Assembly (NCBI RefSeq): GCF_014196535.1 | Contig: NZ_JACIDU010000012.1 | Span: 1 to 64,000 of the forward strand | Direction of reading: 5' to 3' | Length of the DNA: 64,000 nt | From: Allorhizobium borbori | GTDB lineage: Bacteria; Pseudomonadota; Alphaproteobacteria; Rhizobiales; Rhizobiaceae | In this document: one piece after another, positions 45,998 to 55,059 of the stretch | Numbering within the stretch: the stretch's first letter is position 1 | Layout: each line of letters begins with the position of its first letter | Program-made: the position numbers and the translations under genes | Notes under the pieces: model-generated | Seen by the model: only the letters and a program-made list of their open reading frames with translations | Told to the model about the DNA's origin: nothing | Database searches by the model: none

Positions 45998-46081
45998 TTG
46001 TTTTTGAAATGCAAGCGTCCTTGCCGGCCGCTCGCGATTTTTTAGCCTACGCGCGACAAGCGTCGCGGCATGATCTCAGAT

Positions 46082-47962
46082 CTATGATACCTGGCGAACG
46101 AAATGGCCGGGGGCGACCTCCCTTATGGGCAAGCGCGGCGGCACGTAATCGACAGAACGCAACGGGCTTTTGATTTCCGTCTCGTCCAGCCCCCGGTTCA
46201 TGTGCCGCCGGGACGGGTCAGCGACAGGGACCGCCGACAGGAGCGTTCGCGTATAGGGATGTTGCGGATTTTCAAAAATGGCCTCTCGCGGGCCGATCTC
46301 AACGATTTCGCCGAGATACATTACTGCAACGCGGTGGCTGATCCGTTCAACAACCGCCATATCGTGCGAAATGAAGAGATAGGCCAAGCCCAATCGCTGT
46401 TGTAGATCGAGAAGCAGATTGACAACCTGGGCCTTGACGGAAGCATCGAGCGCCGAAACCGCCTCGTCGGCCACAATCAATTGCGGATTAAGCGCAAGAG
46501 CGCGGGCGATGCAAATTCGCTGACGCTGCCCGCCGGAAAACTGATGGGGAAACCGTCGCGCCATGTCTGGCGCAAGCCCGACAAGCTCAAGCAGTTCGGC
46601 CACCCTGTCCGCCACACCTCGCGCTGAAAGATCCGTAAACCGCGCAATGGGTTCGGCAATGGCGTCGCCAACCACCATGCGCGGGTTGAGGCTTGCAAAC
46701 GGGTCCTGAAATACCATCTGCATCTTGCGCCGCATGGCGACCTTCATTTCGGCAGACAGTTCGCCAAGCTCACCGCCGTCAAGCCGGATTTGCCCGCTCT
46801 TCGGCTTGACCAGCCCCATGATGGCGCGGGCGGTTGTTGATTTCCCGCAGCCGCTTTCTCCGACGATAGAGAGCGTTTCGCCGCGGAAAAGATCAAAGGA
46901 AACGTCCTCCACCGCGTGGACCCGTCCGGTGACGCCGCCAAAGAGTCCTCCCCTTATGTCGAAACGAACCGTCAGATCTGAAACACGCAGCATCGGGTCG
47001 GGTGCGGGTACAACAGACCGGTCGGCAGGATCAGGAGGAGTGACTTCACCGGTCGTGTGGTCGACGACCGGAAACGGTTCCGGCTCGGACTTGCCGGTCA
47101 TGGAACCAAGCTGCGGAATGGAGGTCAACAGCGCACGCGTATAGGGGCGACTGGAGTGATGGAAGATCTGCTCGGTTGGCCCCGCCTCGATCATGTCGCC
47201 CTTGTACATGACCACGGTCCGGTCAGAAACCTCGGCAACAACACCCATGTCATGTGTGATGAACAGGACAGACATATCGTCTTCCTGCTGGATGTGTTTG
47301 ATCAGTTCGATGATCTGGGCCTGAATGGTCACGTCGAGCGCGGTGGTAGGCTCATCCGCAATCAGCAGTTTGGGCTGACAGGCAAGCGCCATAGCAATCG
47401 CAACCCGTTGACGCATGCCTCCGGAAAGCTGATGCGGATAGTCATTGAGGCGGGTTCGCGCCGCTGGGATACGGACCTTCTCCAGAAGACGTACGCTCTC
47501 GGCCAAAGCAGCGTTTCGCATCATCCGACGGTGACGGACAAGGGTCTCGACCAACTGGAAACCGATCGTATAAACCGGGTTAAGGCTGGCCTCCTGAAAG
47601 ATCATGGCCACCTCATTGCCGCGAATGTCGCGGATTTCCTCGTCGGACATCTGCGTCAGAGAACGCCCGTCGAGCATAATGGAGCCTTGGACGCGGCTCG
47701 TTTCAGCCGGCAGAAGCCGCATCACCGACATCGCCGTCACGCTCTTGCCCGAACCGGATTCACCGACGACCGCAACGGTCTCCTTGCGTCCGACATCGAA
47801 CGATATATCCCGCACCACCGGTGTCCAGGTTTCGTTGTTCAAAAACGATACCGTGAGATCGCGGATCGAAAGAATGGGGGGCCTGTTCATCTCGAACGCC
47901 TTGCGGACGTTTTCCGCTACATCATCGCCTTGCATCGCGATATTCCTGTTCTCGATCATCAC
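46082..47962 (-). CDS. Dual-domain peptide ABC transporter ATPase (GsiA/DppDF-fused)
   Basis: 626 aa, two complete nucleotide-binding domains. First: GESGSGKS, LSGGMRQR, LLIADEPTTALD. Second: GESGCGKST, FSGGQRQR, LIVADEAVSALD. Oligopeptide-type extensions follow each. Length and fusion match E. coli GsiA (glutathione importer). GTG 47962 or ATG 47959 starts it, overlapping the permease stop. It ends the importer operon. Confidence 0.92.
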   Translation of the reverse strand: MMIENRNIAMQGDDVAENVRKAFEMNRPPILSIRDLTVSFLNNETWTPVVRDISFDVGRKETVAVVGESGSGKSVTAMSVMRLLPAETSRVQGSIMLDGRSLTQMSDEEIRDIRGNEVAMIFQEASLNPVYTIGFQLVETLVRHRRMMRNAALAESVRLLEKVRIPAARTRLNDYPHQLSGGMRQRVAIAMALACQPKLLIADEPTTALDVTIQAQIIELIKHIQQEDDMSVLFITHDMGVVAEVSDRTVVMYKGDMIEAGPTEQIFHHSSRPYTRALLTSIPQLGSMTGKSEPEPFPVVDHTTGEVTPPDPADRSVVPAPDPMLRVSDLTVRFDIRGGLFGGVTGRVHAVEDVSFDLFRGETLSIVGESGCGKSTTARAIMGLVKPKSGQIRLDGGELGELSAEMKVAMRRKMQMVFQDPFASLNPRMVVGDAIAEPIARFTDLSARGVADRVAELLELVGLAPDMARRFPHQFSGGQRQRICIARALALNPQLIVADEAVSALDASVKAQVVNLLLDLQQRLGLAYLFISHDMAVVERISHRVAVMYLGEIVEIGPREAIFENPQHPYTRTLLSAVPVADPSRRHMNRGLDETEIKSPLRSVDYVPPRLPIREVAPGHFVRQVS

Positions 47963-48882
47963 GCTCCCCTTGGATTGAAAACATCACGCAAACGATCGCC
48001 AACGAGATTGATCGAAGCGATGGTCGCCAGCAGCGCGATGCCTGGAAAGACGCTCAGCCAGTACTTGCCCGCGAACATGAACTGATAGCCATTGGCAATC
48101 AGCAGGCCGAGGCTCGGCTCGGTGACGGGAACCCCAACCCCCAGAAATGACAGGGTGGCTTCCAGCGATATTGCCTTGGCGATCTGCACTGTCACGATGA
48201 CGATGAGCGGCGGAATGCAGTTGGGAAGAAGATGACGAAAGAGGATGCTGCGCATCGGCAGCCCCATACAATCGGCCGCCTCCACATATTCCCTGCGCGT
48301 CTCAACCAGCGCCGTGCCGCGTGCCGCCCTGGCGAACGTCGCCCATTCAACGATAACGAGGGCAAGCACCACGTTCGTAATACCCTTGCCAAGTGTAGCG
48401 AGGATCATCAGCGCAACGAGGATCGTCGGGAACGACAATTGCAGATCAACGAGCCGCATTATCGTGCTTTCCGTCCGGCCGCCGACATAGGCCGCAAGCA
48501 GTCCCAGTACCGAACCGACGATTGCGGCTGTCAACGCGGATATGACTCCGACGATCAATGAGATCCTCAAGCCATAAAGGATGGCGGAATAGATATCCCT
48601 TCCCTGCTCGTCGGAGCCGAGCCGGAAGATGAAACCCTGCGACATCGACGCCTCACCGGGCGGTAACATCCCGTCGAGAATATCGAGCTGCATCAGGTCA
48701 TAGGGGTTCTGGGGCGTGAGCCACGGCGCGAAGATCGCGGCACACACAATGAGCAACAACAGCGCCAGCCCGAAGAGCGCCAGCCTGGAGCGTGCGAACT
48801 GGTGGAACGCGTGAGCGAGAGGGGAAGCCTCCACCTTTGCAGCAGACGTCACAAGCGGATTATGTGATTGAGTACCAGACAT
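47959..48882 (-). CDS. Peptide ABC transporter permease (DppC/GsiD-like)
   Basis: 307 aa, N-terminal OppC-type cytoplasmic segment then six helices with BPD_transp_1 motif EYVEAADCMGLPMRSILFRH. ATG 48882 overlaps the upstream permease stop (TGATG). Partner of the permease at 48882-49862. Confidence 0.92.
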   Translation of the reverse strand: MSGTQSHNPLVTSAAKVEASPLAHAFHQFARSRLALFGLALLLLIVCAAIFAPWLTPQNPYDLMQLDILDGMLPPGEASMSQGFIFRLGSDEQGRDIYSAILYGLRISLIVGVISALTAAIVGSVLGLLAAYVGGRTESTIMRLVDLQLSFPTILVALMILATLGKGITNVVLALVIVEWATFARAARGTALVETRREYVEAADCMGLPMRSILFRHLLPNCIPPLIVIVTVQIAKAISLEATLSFLGVGVPVTEPSLGLLIANGYQFMFAGKYWLSVFPGIALLATIASINLVGDRLRDVFNPRGA

Positions 48883-49862
48883 CAGCGTCCTCGCCCTGCA
48901 TTGAGACGGATTCGCGGATCGAGGATCGTATAGAGCACGTCGACCACGAGGTTGATGAGAATGAACAGGACGACGATAATCATCAGATAGGCGACCATGA
49001 CCGGACGATCGAGGACGTTTATGCTGTCGATGATCAGCTTGCCCATACCCGGCCAGGCGAAGATCTTCTCGGTCACCACTGAGAATGCGATGATCGATCC
49101 GAATTCGAGACCCACCACGGTCACTACCGGTATCAGCACGTTCTTCAGCACATGGACCGCGACGATCCGCCGGTTGCTCAATCCCTTGGCGCGAGCCAAA
49201 CGGATATAATCCTGCGGCATAACCTCCTGCACACCTGCGCGGGTAAGCCTTAGAATGAGAGATGTCTTGAAAAGAGCGAGATTGAAGGCGGGCAGAAGCA
49301 TATGCTGCAGACCATCGAGCGTCAGGAACGACCACGGAATGCCGAACACGGTGACCGTGTCGCCGCGCCCGCTGCTTGGGAACCACCCGAGATAAACTGC
49401 GAAACAGAGAATGAGCAACATGCCGACCCAGAATGTCGGCAACGAGAAGCCCAGAATGCTTCCCGCCATGATGATCCTTGTCGGCAGTGATTTTGGCCGG
49501 AGACCGGCATACAGTCCCAGCGGGATACCGATGGCGACCGACATAAGCGTGGCCGCGACGGCAAGTTCAAGGGTGGCCGGCAGATGCTGGAGGATGATCT
49601 TGAGCGCCGGCTCGTTGAAAACGTAGCTGGTGCCAAGGTCACCTTGAAGAGCGCCCTTGACGAACTCGAAATACTGGATCCAGACCGGCTGGTCCAATCC
49701 GAATTCGGCAATCAGCCGGGTGCGCTCGGCCTGGTCGGCCTGCGGCGAGATCAGGATATCGACCGGATTTCCGATCACGTTGACACCTAGAAAGACGATC
49801 ACCGTCATCGCGACCAGCACGAATGTGGCCTGGATCAAGCGGCGCAATAGTGAAACGAGCAT
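48882..49862 (-). CDS. Peptide ABC transporter permease (DppB/GsiC-like)
   Basis: 326 aa, six helices, DppB-type with the loop DYIRLARAKGLSNRRIVAVH. ATG 49862 has GGAAGAGAG upstream; the in-frame start at 49883 is less good. Separated from the binding-protein gene by a strong hairpin. Confidence 0.92.
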   Translation of the reverse strand: MLVSLLRRLIQATFVLVAMTVIVFLGVNVIGNPVDILISPQADQAERTRLIAEFGLDQPVWIQYFEFVKGALQGDLGTSYVFNEPALKIILQHLPATLELAVAATLMSVAIGIPLGLYAGLRPKSLPTRIIMAGSILGFSLPTFWVGMLLILCFAVYLGWFPSSGRGDTVTVFGIPWSFLTLDGLQHMLLPAFNLALFKTSLILRLTRAGVQEVMPQDYIRLARAKGLSNRRIVAVHVLKNVLIPVVTVVGLEFGSIIAFSVVTEKIFAWPGMGKLIIDSINVLDRPVMVAYLMIIVVLFILINLVVDVLYTILDPRIRLNAGRGR

Positions 49863-49893
49863 GGACTCTCTTCCATTTCGCAATGACTACAGA

Positions 49894-49918
49894 GTGCATC
49901 CCGCGACGCGGGATGCAC
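49894..49918 (-). terminator. Hairpin between binding-protein and permease genes
   Basis: Perfect 11-bp stem (GTGCATCCCGC / GCGGGATGCAC) with a 3-base loop, no T run. In this place such hairpins usually cut transcription partly or protect the upstream mRNA, giving more binding protein than permease. Confidence 0.65.
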
Positions 49919-49962
49919 GTCAGACACGGAACCGGCTGCGTTGCAGTGGTCCGTTAACGTCG

Positions 49963-51576
49963 TCAGGCTTTCATCGTCACATCGAAGGCGAGAGTGCGCT
50001 CGTCGGTGCGGCCGGCATAGGTCAGCGAATTCTTCATGCCCCAAACGCTGATCGGATAGTAAAGCGGCAAAACCGCCACATCGTTCATCGCCCGGGCGCA
50101 GACCTCCTCGAAGAGTGCTCGCCGCGCATCGTCGTCCAGAGTGCCCAGCCCCTTTTCGATCATCGCGTCCAGTTCGCGGTTGCTGTAACGCAACCGATTG
50201 TTTGAGCCAAAGCCCTTGGACTTGTCGAAACTGTGAACCAGATTTCTGAGCGCGGCGGAAACCTCGCCGGTCGCTGCTCCGTAGCCAATCAGGAAGAAGC
50301 TGAATTCCGAGCCATCTTCCGGACCGCCACCGGATGCGCGCTTGTAGAAAACAGTCCCCGGCATCGTCTCCACTTCCGTCGCGATGCCTATGCGGGTGAG
50401 CATCTGTGCCACAGCCTGGACAACGGCCGTATCGCGAATGAACCGGTCATTCGGCCCATGGAGCGTGACCCTGAAGCCATCAGGAAGGCCAGCTTCCGCC
50501 AGCAGTGCCTTCGCCTTGGCGATATCCGGCTCCACCAGCTTGATCCCGGCATTGTGCCCGAAAATACCGGGGGGAACGAGCTGCTCGGCCGCTTGACCGT
50601 TACCTTCCAGAATTCGGGCCGCGATCGCTTTCTTGTCAATCGCAAGATTGATGGCCTGGCGGACACGCAGATCGAGGAACGGATTCGGGATTTCGCTGCC
50701 ATCCTTGCCCCGCACGAACGGCGAGACCTTGCGTCCCTGATCGAAACTCAGGAAAATCATCCTGTTGGCGACACCGCGTTCCAGTGCGACGCCAGCCGCG
50801 CTTTCCAAATGCGCGATATCGGCGGGAGGAACGCTATCGATCATGTCGACATCGCCCGCCTGCAACGCCGCAACGCGTGATCCGCCGACGGCGATAGGCT
50901 GGATGACGACCTTGCGCCACTCGGGCTTTGCGCCCCAGTAGGCATCATGGCGCTCCATGACAATCCGCGCACCGGGGACATATTCAACAAACTTGAAGGG
51001 TCCGGTTCCGATCGCTGCCTTGCCGCTGTTGTAGTCGGCACTCGTGGCGCCTTCACCAATCCGGCGTGAAATGATCGCGGTCGTTGAGAGTTCAATCGGA
51101 ACCAGCGGGTTTGACTGCTGAGTGCGAACGCGTAGCGTCTTTTCATCGACCTTTTCAAAGGTCTTGTCCCCGAGATAGGCCCGGAGATTGAAAATCGCCC
51201 CCGGCACGTTCTGAGCGCGCTCGTAGCTGAAAATTACATCCTCGACCGTCAGCGGCGCACCGTCATGAAAGGTCACGCCTTCGCGGAGGACGAACTCCCA
51301 GGTATTGTCATCAACGGATTTCCATGCCGTCGCCAGTCCCGGAACCGGTGTCTGTGTGGCATCGAGATGAACCAGGCGGTCGAAAATATGCTGGGATACG
51401 GAACTGTTGGCGGTGACAATATGCCAGTGAGGATCGACAGAAGACGTCTCGCTGGCAAAAGCGATTGTCAGCGTGCCATCCCGTTCCGCCGCAAGCACCC
51501 GTGCGCCCTGAAACAGTGATGCCGCGGCCAGAAGTGCCCCGGCGCCACCAAGAAAAGTTCTCCTCTGAACGTTCAT
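49963..51576 (-). CDS. Family 5 peptide/glutathione-type substrate-binding protein
   Basis: 537 aa, SBP_bac_5 fold. N-terminus MNVQRRTFLGGAGALLAAAS looks Tat-type (RRTFLGG), cut near VLA-AERDG. Family hallmarks include VSQHIFDRLVHLD and TFHDGAPLTVEDVIFSYER. Takes up peptides, glutathione, opines or nickel in various members. First gene of the importer operon, with TTGTATGCAA in its promoter. Confidence 0.92.
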   Translation of the reverse strand: MNVQRRTFLGGAGALLAAASLFQGARVLAAERDGTLTIAFASETSSVDPHWHIVTANSSVSQHIFDRLVHLDATQTPVPGLATAWKSVDDNTWEFVLREGVTFHDGAPLTVEDVIFSYERAQNVPGAIFNLRAYLGDKTFEKVDEKTLRVRTQQSNPLVPIELSTTAIISRRIGEGATSADYNSGKAAIGTGPFKFVEYVPGARIVMERHDAYWGAKPEWRKVVIQPIAVGGSRVAALQAGDVDMIDSVPPADIAHLESAAGVALERGVANRMIFLSFDQGRKVSPFVRGKDGSEIPNPFLDLRVRQAINLAIDKKAIAARILEGNGQAAEQLVPPGIFGHNAGIKLVEPDIAKAKALLAEAGLPDGFRVTLHGPNDRFIRDTAVVQAVAQMLTRIGIATEVETMPGTVFYKRASGGGPEDGSEFSFFLIGYGAATGEVSAALRNLVHSFDKSKGFGSNNRLRYSNRELDAMIEKGLGTLDDDARRALFEEVCARAMNDVAVLPLYYPISVWGMKNSLTYAGRTDERTLAFDVTMKA

Positions 51577-51641
51577 AGTTCTATCCTTTCTACGAGGAAT
51601 TTTCCCGGTACCTTTGGCATCCGGCGACACAAAAAGAACCA

Positions 51642-51661
51642 CAGTATATATTTGTATGCAA
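51642..51661. promoter_or_regulatory. GntR-like site before the importer operon
   Basis: CAGTATATAT followed by TTGTATGCAA, an imperfect tandem of the island motif, 66-85 bases upstream of the binding-protein ATG. Confidence 0.5.
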
Positions 51662-51719
51662 GTGTTTTTATTTTGTCGGATCCACAGGACGGATTTGACG
51701 GCTGGGCTTCGTGAAGCTT

Positions 51720-51930
51720 CCGGCGGCAGATCGCGGCGATGCTGTTTCCGCAGCGCGGCGCTTCAAGCAGGATTGGGATTTTGTCATCGGCGAAGTGGAG
51801 CTTGTGCGCGGCGGCGCGTATGTCCTTGATCACCTTCGGCGACCAATGTTTCCGGCCCGTGTTTTTGCCGCATCTTCGCTTCGTAGAGCGAGCGACGATG
51901 CGGCGGAAATCTTGACATTTCCGCCTGCAC
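51720..51930 (-). mobile_element. Remnant of an IS3-family transposase orfA
   Basis: The minus strand reads KHWSPKVIKDIRAA, then FADDKIPILLEAP and GNSIAAICRR, closely resembling the DKIRIVLEGLRG...SIAELCRREG start of IS3-type OrfA proteins. Frame breaks occur on both sides and no OrfB or terminal repeats were found. It marks the right edge of the catabolic island. Confidence 0.6.
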
Positions 51931-52017
51931 AGAGCCCGCGCACAACAGCCGGTGGGCAGGGCGCATAGCGAGGTAATGATGTGAGAGAAGGAAGAATGCC
52001 CTTTGACCGCTAGGGGT

Positions 52018-52344
52018 TCAAAGGGCAATGGACCACGGGGTGCGCAGACTGTCGGTTTGATGCTCGGGGTCGCGGTCGGCATCGCCAAACTCGTTCAAGC
52101 ATCGCACCCGGCCCTTTGCTCCATCGCGCAGGCACAGTTCGTAGCCGTCCTCATCAAGGAACAGCGCCGCACAGGTCTTGCTGGCGGTATCTGGCAGGCA
52201 GATTTCGGCGACGGGCCGGTCGGCCCTCAAGACAGCCGCCGAGCCCGTCATTCTTCCCTCATGTTTGGCGGGAAGAGACGGGCCGAAGAGGAGAACGAAC
52301 GCGGCGAGAACGAGCGCGAAGCTGATCGTCAGGTTCAGGCGCAT
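52018..52344 (-). CDS. Hypothetical exported protein, 108 aa
   Basis: ATG 52344 has GGAGG upstream. N-terminal signal or anchor helix (LTISFALVLAAFVLLFG). The mature part has three cysteines (ICLPDTASKTCAALF and later CLRDGAKGRVRC). No family recognised. It lies just downstream of the SH3 paired-cysteine protein on the same strand (17 bases apart), so likely co-transcribed. Confidence 0.65.
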   Translation of the reverse strand: MRLNLTISFALVLAAFVLLFGPSLPAKHEGRMTGSAAVLRADRPVAEICLPDTASKTCAALFLDEDGYELCLRDGAKGRVRCLNEFGDADRDPEHQTDSLRTPWSIAL

Positions 52345-52361
52345 GTTCGCCTCCAAGGCAG

Positions 52362-53081
52362 TCAGCGGTTGAAGAAGCGCGTGCCGGTGGCGGTGGCGCC
52401 ACGTGGCCCGGTGCGTGTAACGCTGCATGAGCGGTCGGTGGCGCTACAGGTGCGTACCCGTGAGGCCGAGTTACCGTTCGGGCCGACCGTCTGACGGGTT
52501 GCTGTGCACATCCCGCCAGTGCATGTGCGCGTCTGGCCGGTCGAGCCACCATAGATCCCGGTCGTGGATCGTGTCGCCGTGCAACTGCCGTCAGCGCAGG
52601 TCACGGACCGCTCATGCGAGGCGATGCGCGGCGGCGGTGCGACGGCATGGTGCCGGTAATAGCGTCCCCAAGCACCATACCACGGATAGGCGGGATAGTG
52701 GGTGTCCCAGTAGGTACGGTTATAGGGGATGATTACAACGCCCACCGACGGTGCGACCGCTGGCGTCAACACCACTGGTCCACCTTTGTAGACGACCTGG
52801 ATATAAGTGGCAGACACCCAGCCGCGCGTGCCGCCGAAAGCGATGTCGCACCAGCTATAGCCGGAAAGGCAGCCATGCGTGGTGATGCGTGCACCCGCAG
52901 GCACCACCGTAACCACGGGATAGGTAGTTGAAGGCCCAGCCCGAAGGTTGACGTTTCCGGTCGCAACCGCAACGGTGGCCGCCGATGCAACCGATGCGCC
53001 GGCAGCAAGGAGTACAAATACGGCCAGCGCCGAACACACTAATTGCTTCAAGCGCGATAGTGCCAAAATCTTCCTGAACAT
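52362..53081 (-). CDS. Secreted SH3b protein with paired-cysteine repeats
   Basis: 239 aa from ATG 53081 (ATG 53093 also possible). Signal peptide to about residue 34, bacterial SH3 domain (about 36-100; VNLRAGPSTTYPVV...GWVSATYI), a Tyr/Pro-rich linker, then three repeats of pattern C-x4-C-[ST]-x-T-R-x-T-x-G-x-x-G (e.g. TCADGSCTATRSTTG). The same repeat fills the protein at 56408, so the two genes flank the exporter operon. SH3b domains often bind peptidoglycan, so a wall-anchored periplasmic role is likely. A direct-repeat site lies upstream. Confidence 0.8.
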   Translation of the reverse strand: MFRKILALSRLKQLVCSALAVFVLLAAGASVASAATVAVATGNVNLRAGPSTTYPVVTVVPAGARITTHGCLSGYSWCDIAFGGTRGWVSATYIQVVYKGGPVVLTPAVAPSVGVVIIPYNRTYWDTHYPAYPWYGAWGRYYRHHAVAPPPRIASHERSVTCADGSCTATRSTTGIYGGSTGQTRTCTGGMCTATRQTVGPNGNSASRVRTCSATDRSCSVTRTGPRGATATGTRFFNR

Positions 53082-53143
53082 TGAAATCTCCATCAGCTTG
53101 CCGCCCCTTGCGGCGGTGAACATGCAAATGAAGATGGAGGGGT

Positions 53144-53899
53144 TCATTGGCTGCGATCTTGCGCAGCCGTTGCATTTTGTAGCGAATTGTTTCCGTCCGC
53201 CGAAAGTGGCTTTTCGGCAACGATACGCCCATCCCGCAGCTCGATTGTACGGTCGAAAAGATCGAGAACACGCGGGTCATGCGTAACAACCGCAACCGCC
53301 GCCTGTCGCGTATCGGCAATCTGACGGAACAGTCCGATCACCTGCCGGCCCCGAACGCTGTCGAGCGCAGCCGTCGGCTCATCGGCGAGGATCAGCGCGG
53401 GATCGTTGGCAAGGGCGCGCGCCACTGCCACACGTTGCTGTTCACCACCCGAAAGGCGCGTTGGCAGATTATCGATCCGGTGGGCCAGATCGACACTTTC
53501 CAGCAGATGCTCGGCATAGGCGCGGGCCGGGCGGGAAGGCACATCGTCGATTTCCAGTGCGAGTGCCACATTCTCAACCGCACTGAGAAAGGGAATGAGA
53601 TTGGCCTTCTGGAAGACGAAGCCGATATTGTCGCGGCGAAAATCGCGCAGGCTATCGAGATCGGCCCCGACGGACGACACACAGCGGTCACGAATGAAGA
53701 CCTCGCCAGCCGTTGGCGGCTCCAGAAGGCCTGCGATCAGCAGAAGTGTGCTCTTGCCCGAACCGCTTGGCCCAAGGATGCCCACCACCTCTCCGGGGTT
53801 TATTTCGAAGGAAACGCCATCAAGCGCCCGCACCACGCTGTCGCCGCTGACATAGTGTCGGCGGGCATCGCGCACGCGGAGAACCGGTTCCCCTTTCAC
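53144..53899 (-). CDS. ABC exporter ATPase (LolD/MacB/DevA-like)
   Basis: 251 aa. Walker [10 protein letters not shown], signature [15 protein letters not shown], Walker [13 protein letters not shown], switch His in VVTHDPR. Closest layout is DevA/LolD. The ATG overlaps the permease stop by four bases. Last gene of the MFP-permease-ATPase operon. It probably powers export or extrusion of an envelope component to the periplasm. Confidence 0.88.
   Translation of the reverse strand: MKGEPVLRVRDARRHYVSGDSVVRALDGVSFEINPGEVVGILGPSGSGKSTLLLIAGLLEPPTAGEVFIRDRCVSSVGADLDSLRDFRRDNIGFVFQKANLIPFLSAVENVALALEIDDVPSRPARAYAEHLLESVDLAHRIDNLPTRLSGGEQQRVAVARALANDPALILADEPTAALDSVRGRQVIGLFRQIADTRQAAVAVVTHDPRVLDLFDRTIELRDGRIVAEKPLSADGNNSLQNATAAQDRSQ
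53176..53191. promoter_or_regulatory. Direct-repeat site upstream of SH3 repeat gene
   Basis: Minus strand: AACAAT-TCGC-TACAAA, two 6-bp half-sites ten bases apart, about 95 bases before the SH3 gene start and inside the ATPase 3' end. Same orientation and spacing as the sites at 56836 and 58968. Confidence 0.45.
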
Positions 53900-55059
53900 G
53901 ACAGCACCTCCTGCGCGCGCACCTTGAGTGCCCGCGAAATGCCGAGAAAACTCGCAAAGCCGCAGATCACCGCCATCGCCGCCCCGAGCTGGGCGATATC
54001 GCCGGGATCGATCACCACACGCCGCGGAAAATAGGGAAAGATGATGTTTGCAAGAACAAGCCCCAGCGCCAGACCACCCGCACCGATGAGATAAGCCTGT
54101 TCCACAATCATGGCGACGATGACGCGGTTACGCGCGCCGATGAGTTTCAGCATGGCGATCTGGTGACGCTTTTCCATTGTCAGCATGTAGATGATAAGCG
54201 AGATGACGATGGCCATGACGACCAGAAGAACAGACGTGAAGGCAAGGATCTGGACGCGCAGCCGCCAGAGGCGCTGATCGAGCAACAGACTTTGCTGTTC
54301 CGCCCGGCTCAGCACATTGGCATCGCCCCAGGCCATGATTGCGCGGCGCACAGATGCAACATCGGCGGCAGGGTTCAGCGTGACGAGGACGGCGGCGATC
54401 TTGCTATCCTGCGCCACCGAACTGCCGGACAGGCTGCCCTGACCAGACCGGCCGGCGGTGCTGCGGGCCAGCAGGACTTCCTCGCTGGTGCGCCGCTGCG
54501 CAATGCTGGCGGCATCATTGACGGTAACGAATAAAAGCCCGTCACCACCCATGTCGACCATGCCGCGCGTCAGACCGACGATGGTGAACTCATCCAGACC
54601 GAGACGCACCCGTTCGCCAAGCACGAGGCCGATACTCCTGTCGGCAATTGCCTCGAAATGGCCGCTCTTGAGATGGCGGCCAGCCACCAGCGGCACCCAC
54701 GCGCCGTTGTCGAGCGGGTAATCGAGCCCCGTCAACGAAGCGCGGTGGCTTCGCCCCTCATGCTCGAATTGCTGGCTGATCTGCACGAAACGTCGCACGG
54801 TGGCCACACCCGCCACGCCCTCCACCCGCCGGTCCATATCGGAGGCTATGGCCGAACTTTCCGAAAACGGTCCGGAACGACCGCCCTGCACCACCCAGAG
54901 ATCAGCGCCTATGCTTTCGATCACCAGCAATGCATCGGCCACGATGCCGCGATAAAGACCGATCATGCCGATGGAGGCCGTGACCAGAAAGGCCACGCCC
55001 GCCGCTGTCATGATAAAGCGCCCGAGATTGTGATGAACATCCTTGAGGCCAAGGTTCAC
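53896..55059 (-). CDS. FtsX-like ABC permease (DevC/MacB-type)
   Basis: 387 aa, one N-terminal helix, a large periplasmic MacB_PCD-like domain and three C-terminal helices (FtsX), e.g. ILAFTSVLLVVMAIVISLII. Overlaps the adaptor gene and the ATPase gene by four bases at each end, so one translational unit. MacB-type pumps act as mechanotransmitters, not classic transporters. Confidence 0.87.
   Translation of the reverse strand: MNLGLKDVHHNLGRFIMTAAGVAFLVTASIGMIGLYRGIVADALLVIESIGADLWVVQGGRSGPFSESSAIASDMDRRVEGVAGVATVRRFVQISQQFEHEGRSHRASLTGLDYPLDNGAWVPLVAGRHLKSGHFEAIADRSIGLVLGERVRLGLDEFTIVGLTRGMVDMGGDGLLFVTVNDAASIAQRRTSEEVLLARSTAGRSGQGSLSGSSVAQDSKIAAVLVTLNPAADVASVRRAIMAWGDANVLSRAEQQSLLLDQRLWRLRVQILAFTSVLLVVMAIVISLIIYMLTMEKRHQIAMLKLIGARNRVIVAMIVEQAYLIGAGGLALGLVLANIIFPYFPRRVVIDPGDIAQLGAAMAVICGFASFLGISRALKVRAQEVLS

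Larger units (their letters stand above)
51577..52017. other. 441-base gap: importer promoter and IS debris
   Basis: The left part holds the TTGTATGCAA-type site at 51642. The rest contains a decayed IS3-type orfA on the minus strand (separate entry). No intact gene seen. Confidence 0.55.

Noticed and set aside
46052-46067. CGCGAC-aagc-GTCGCG hairpin after the importer ATPase
   Set aside because: Stem of six only, and on the relevant strand it is followed by an A run, not T; too weak to call a terminator.
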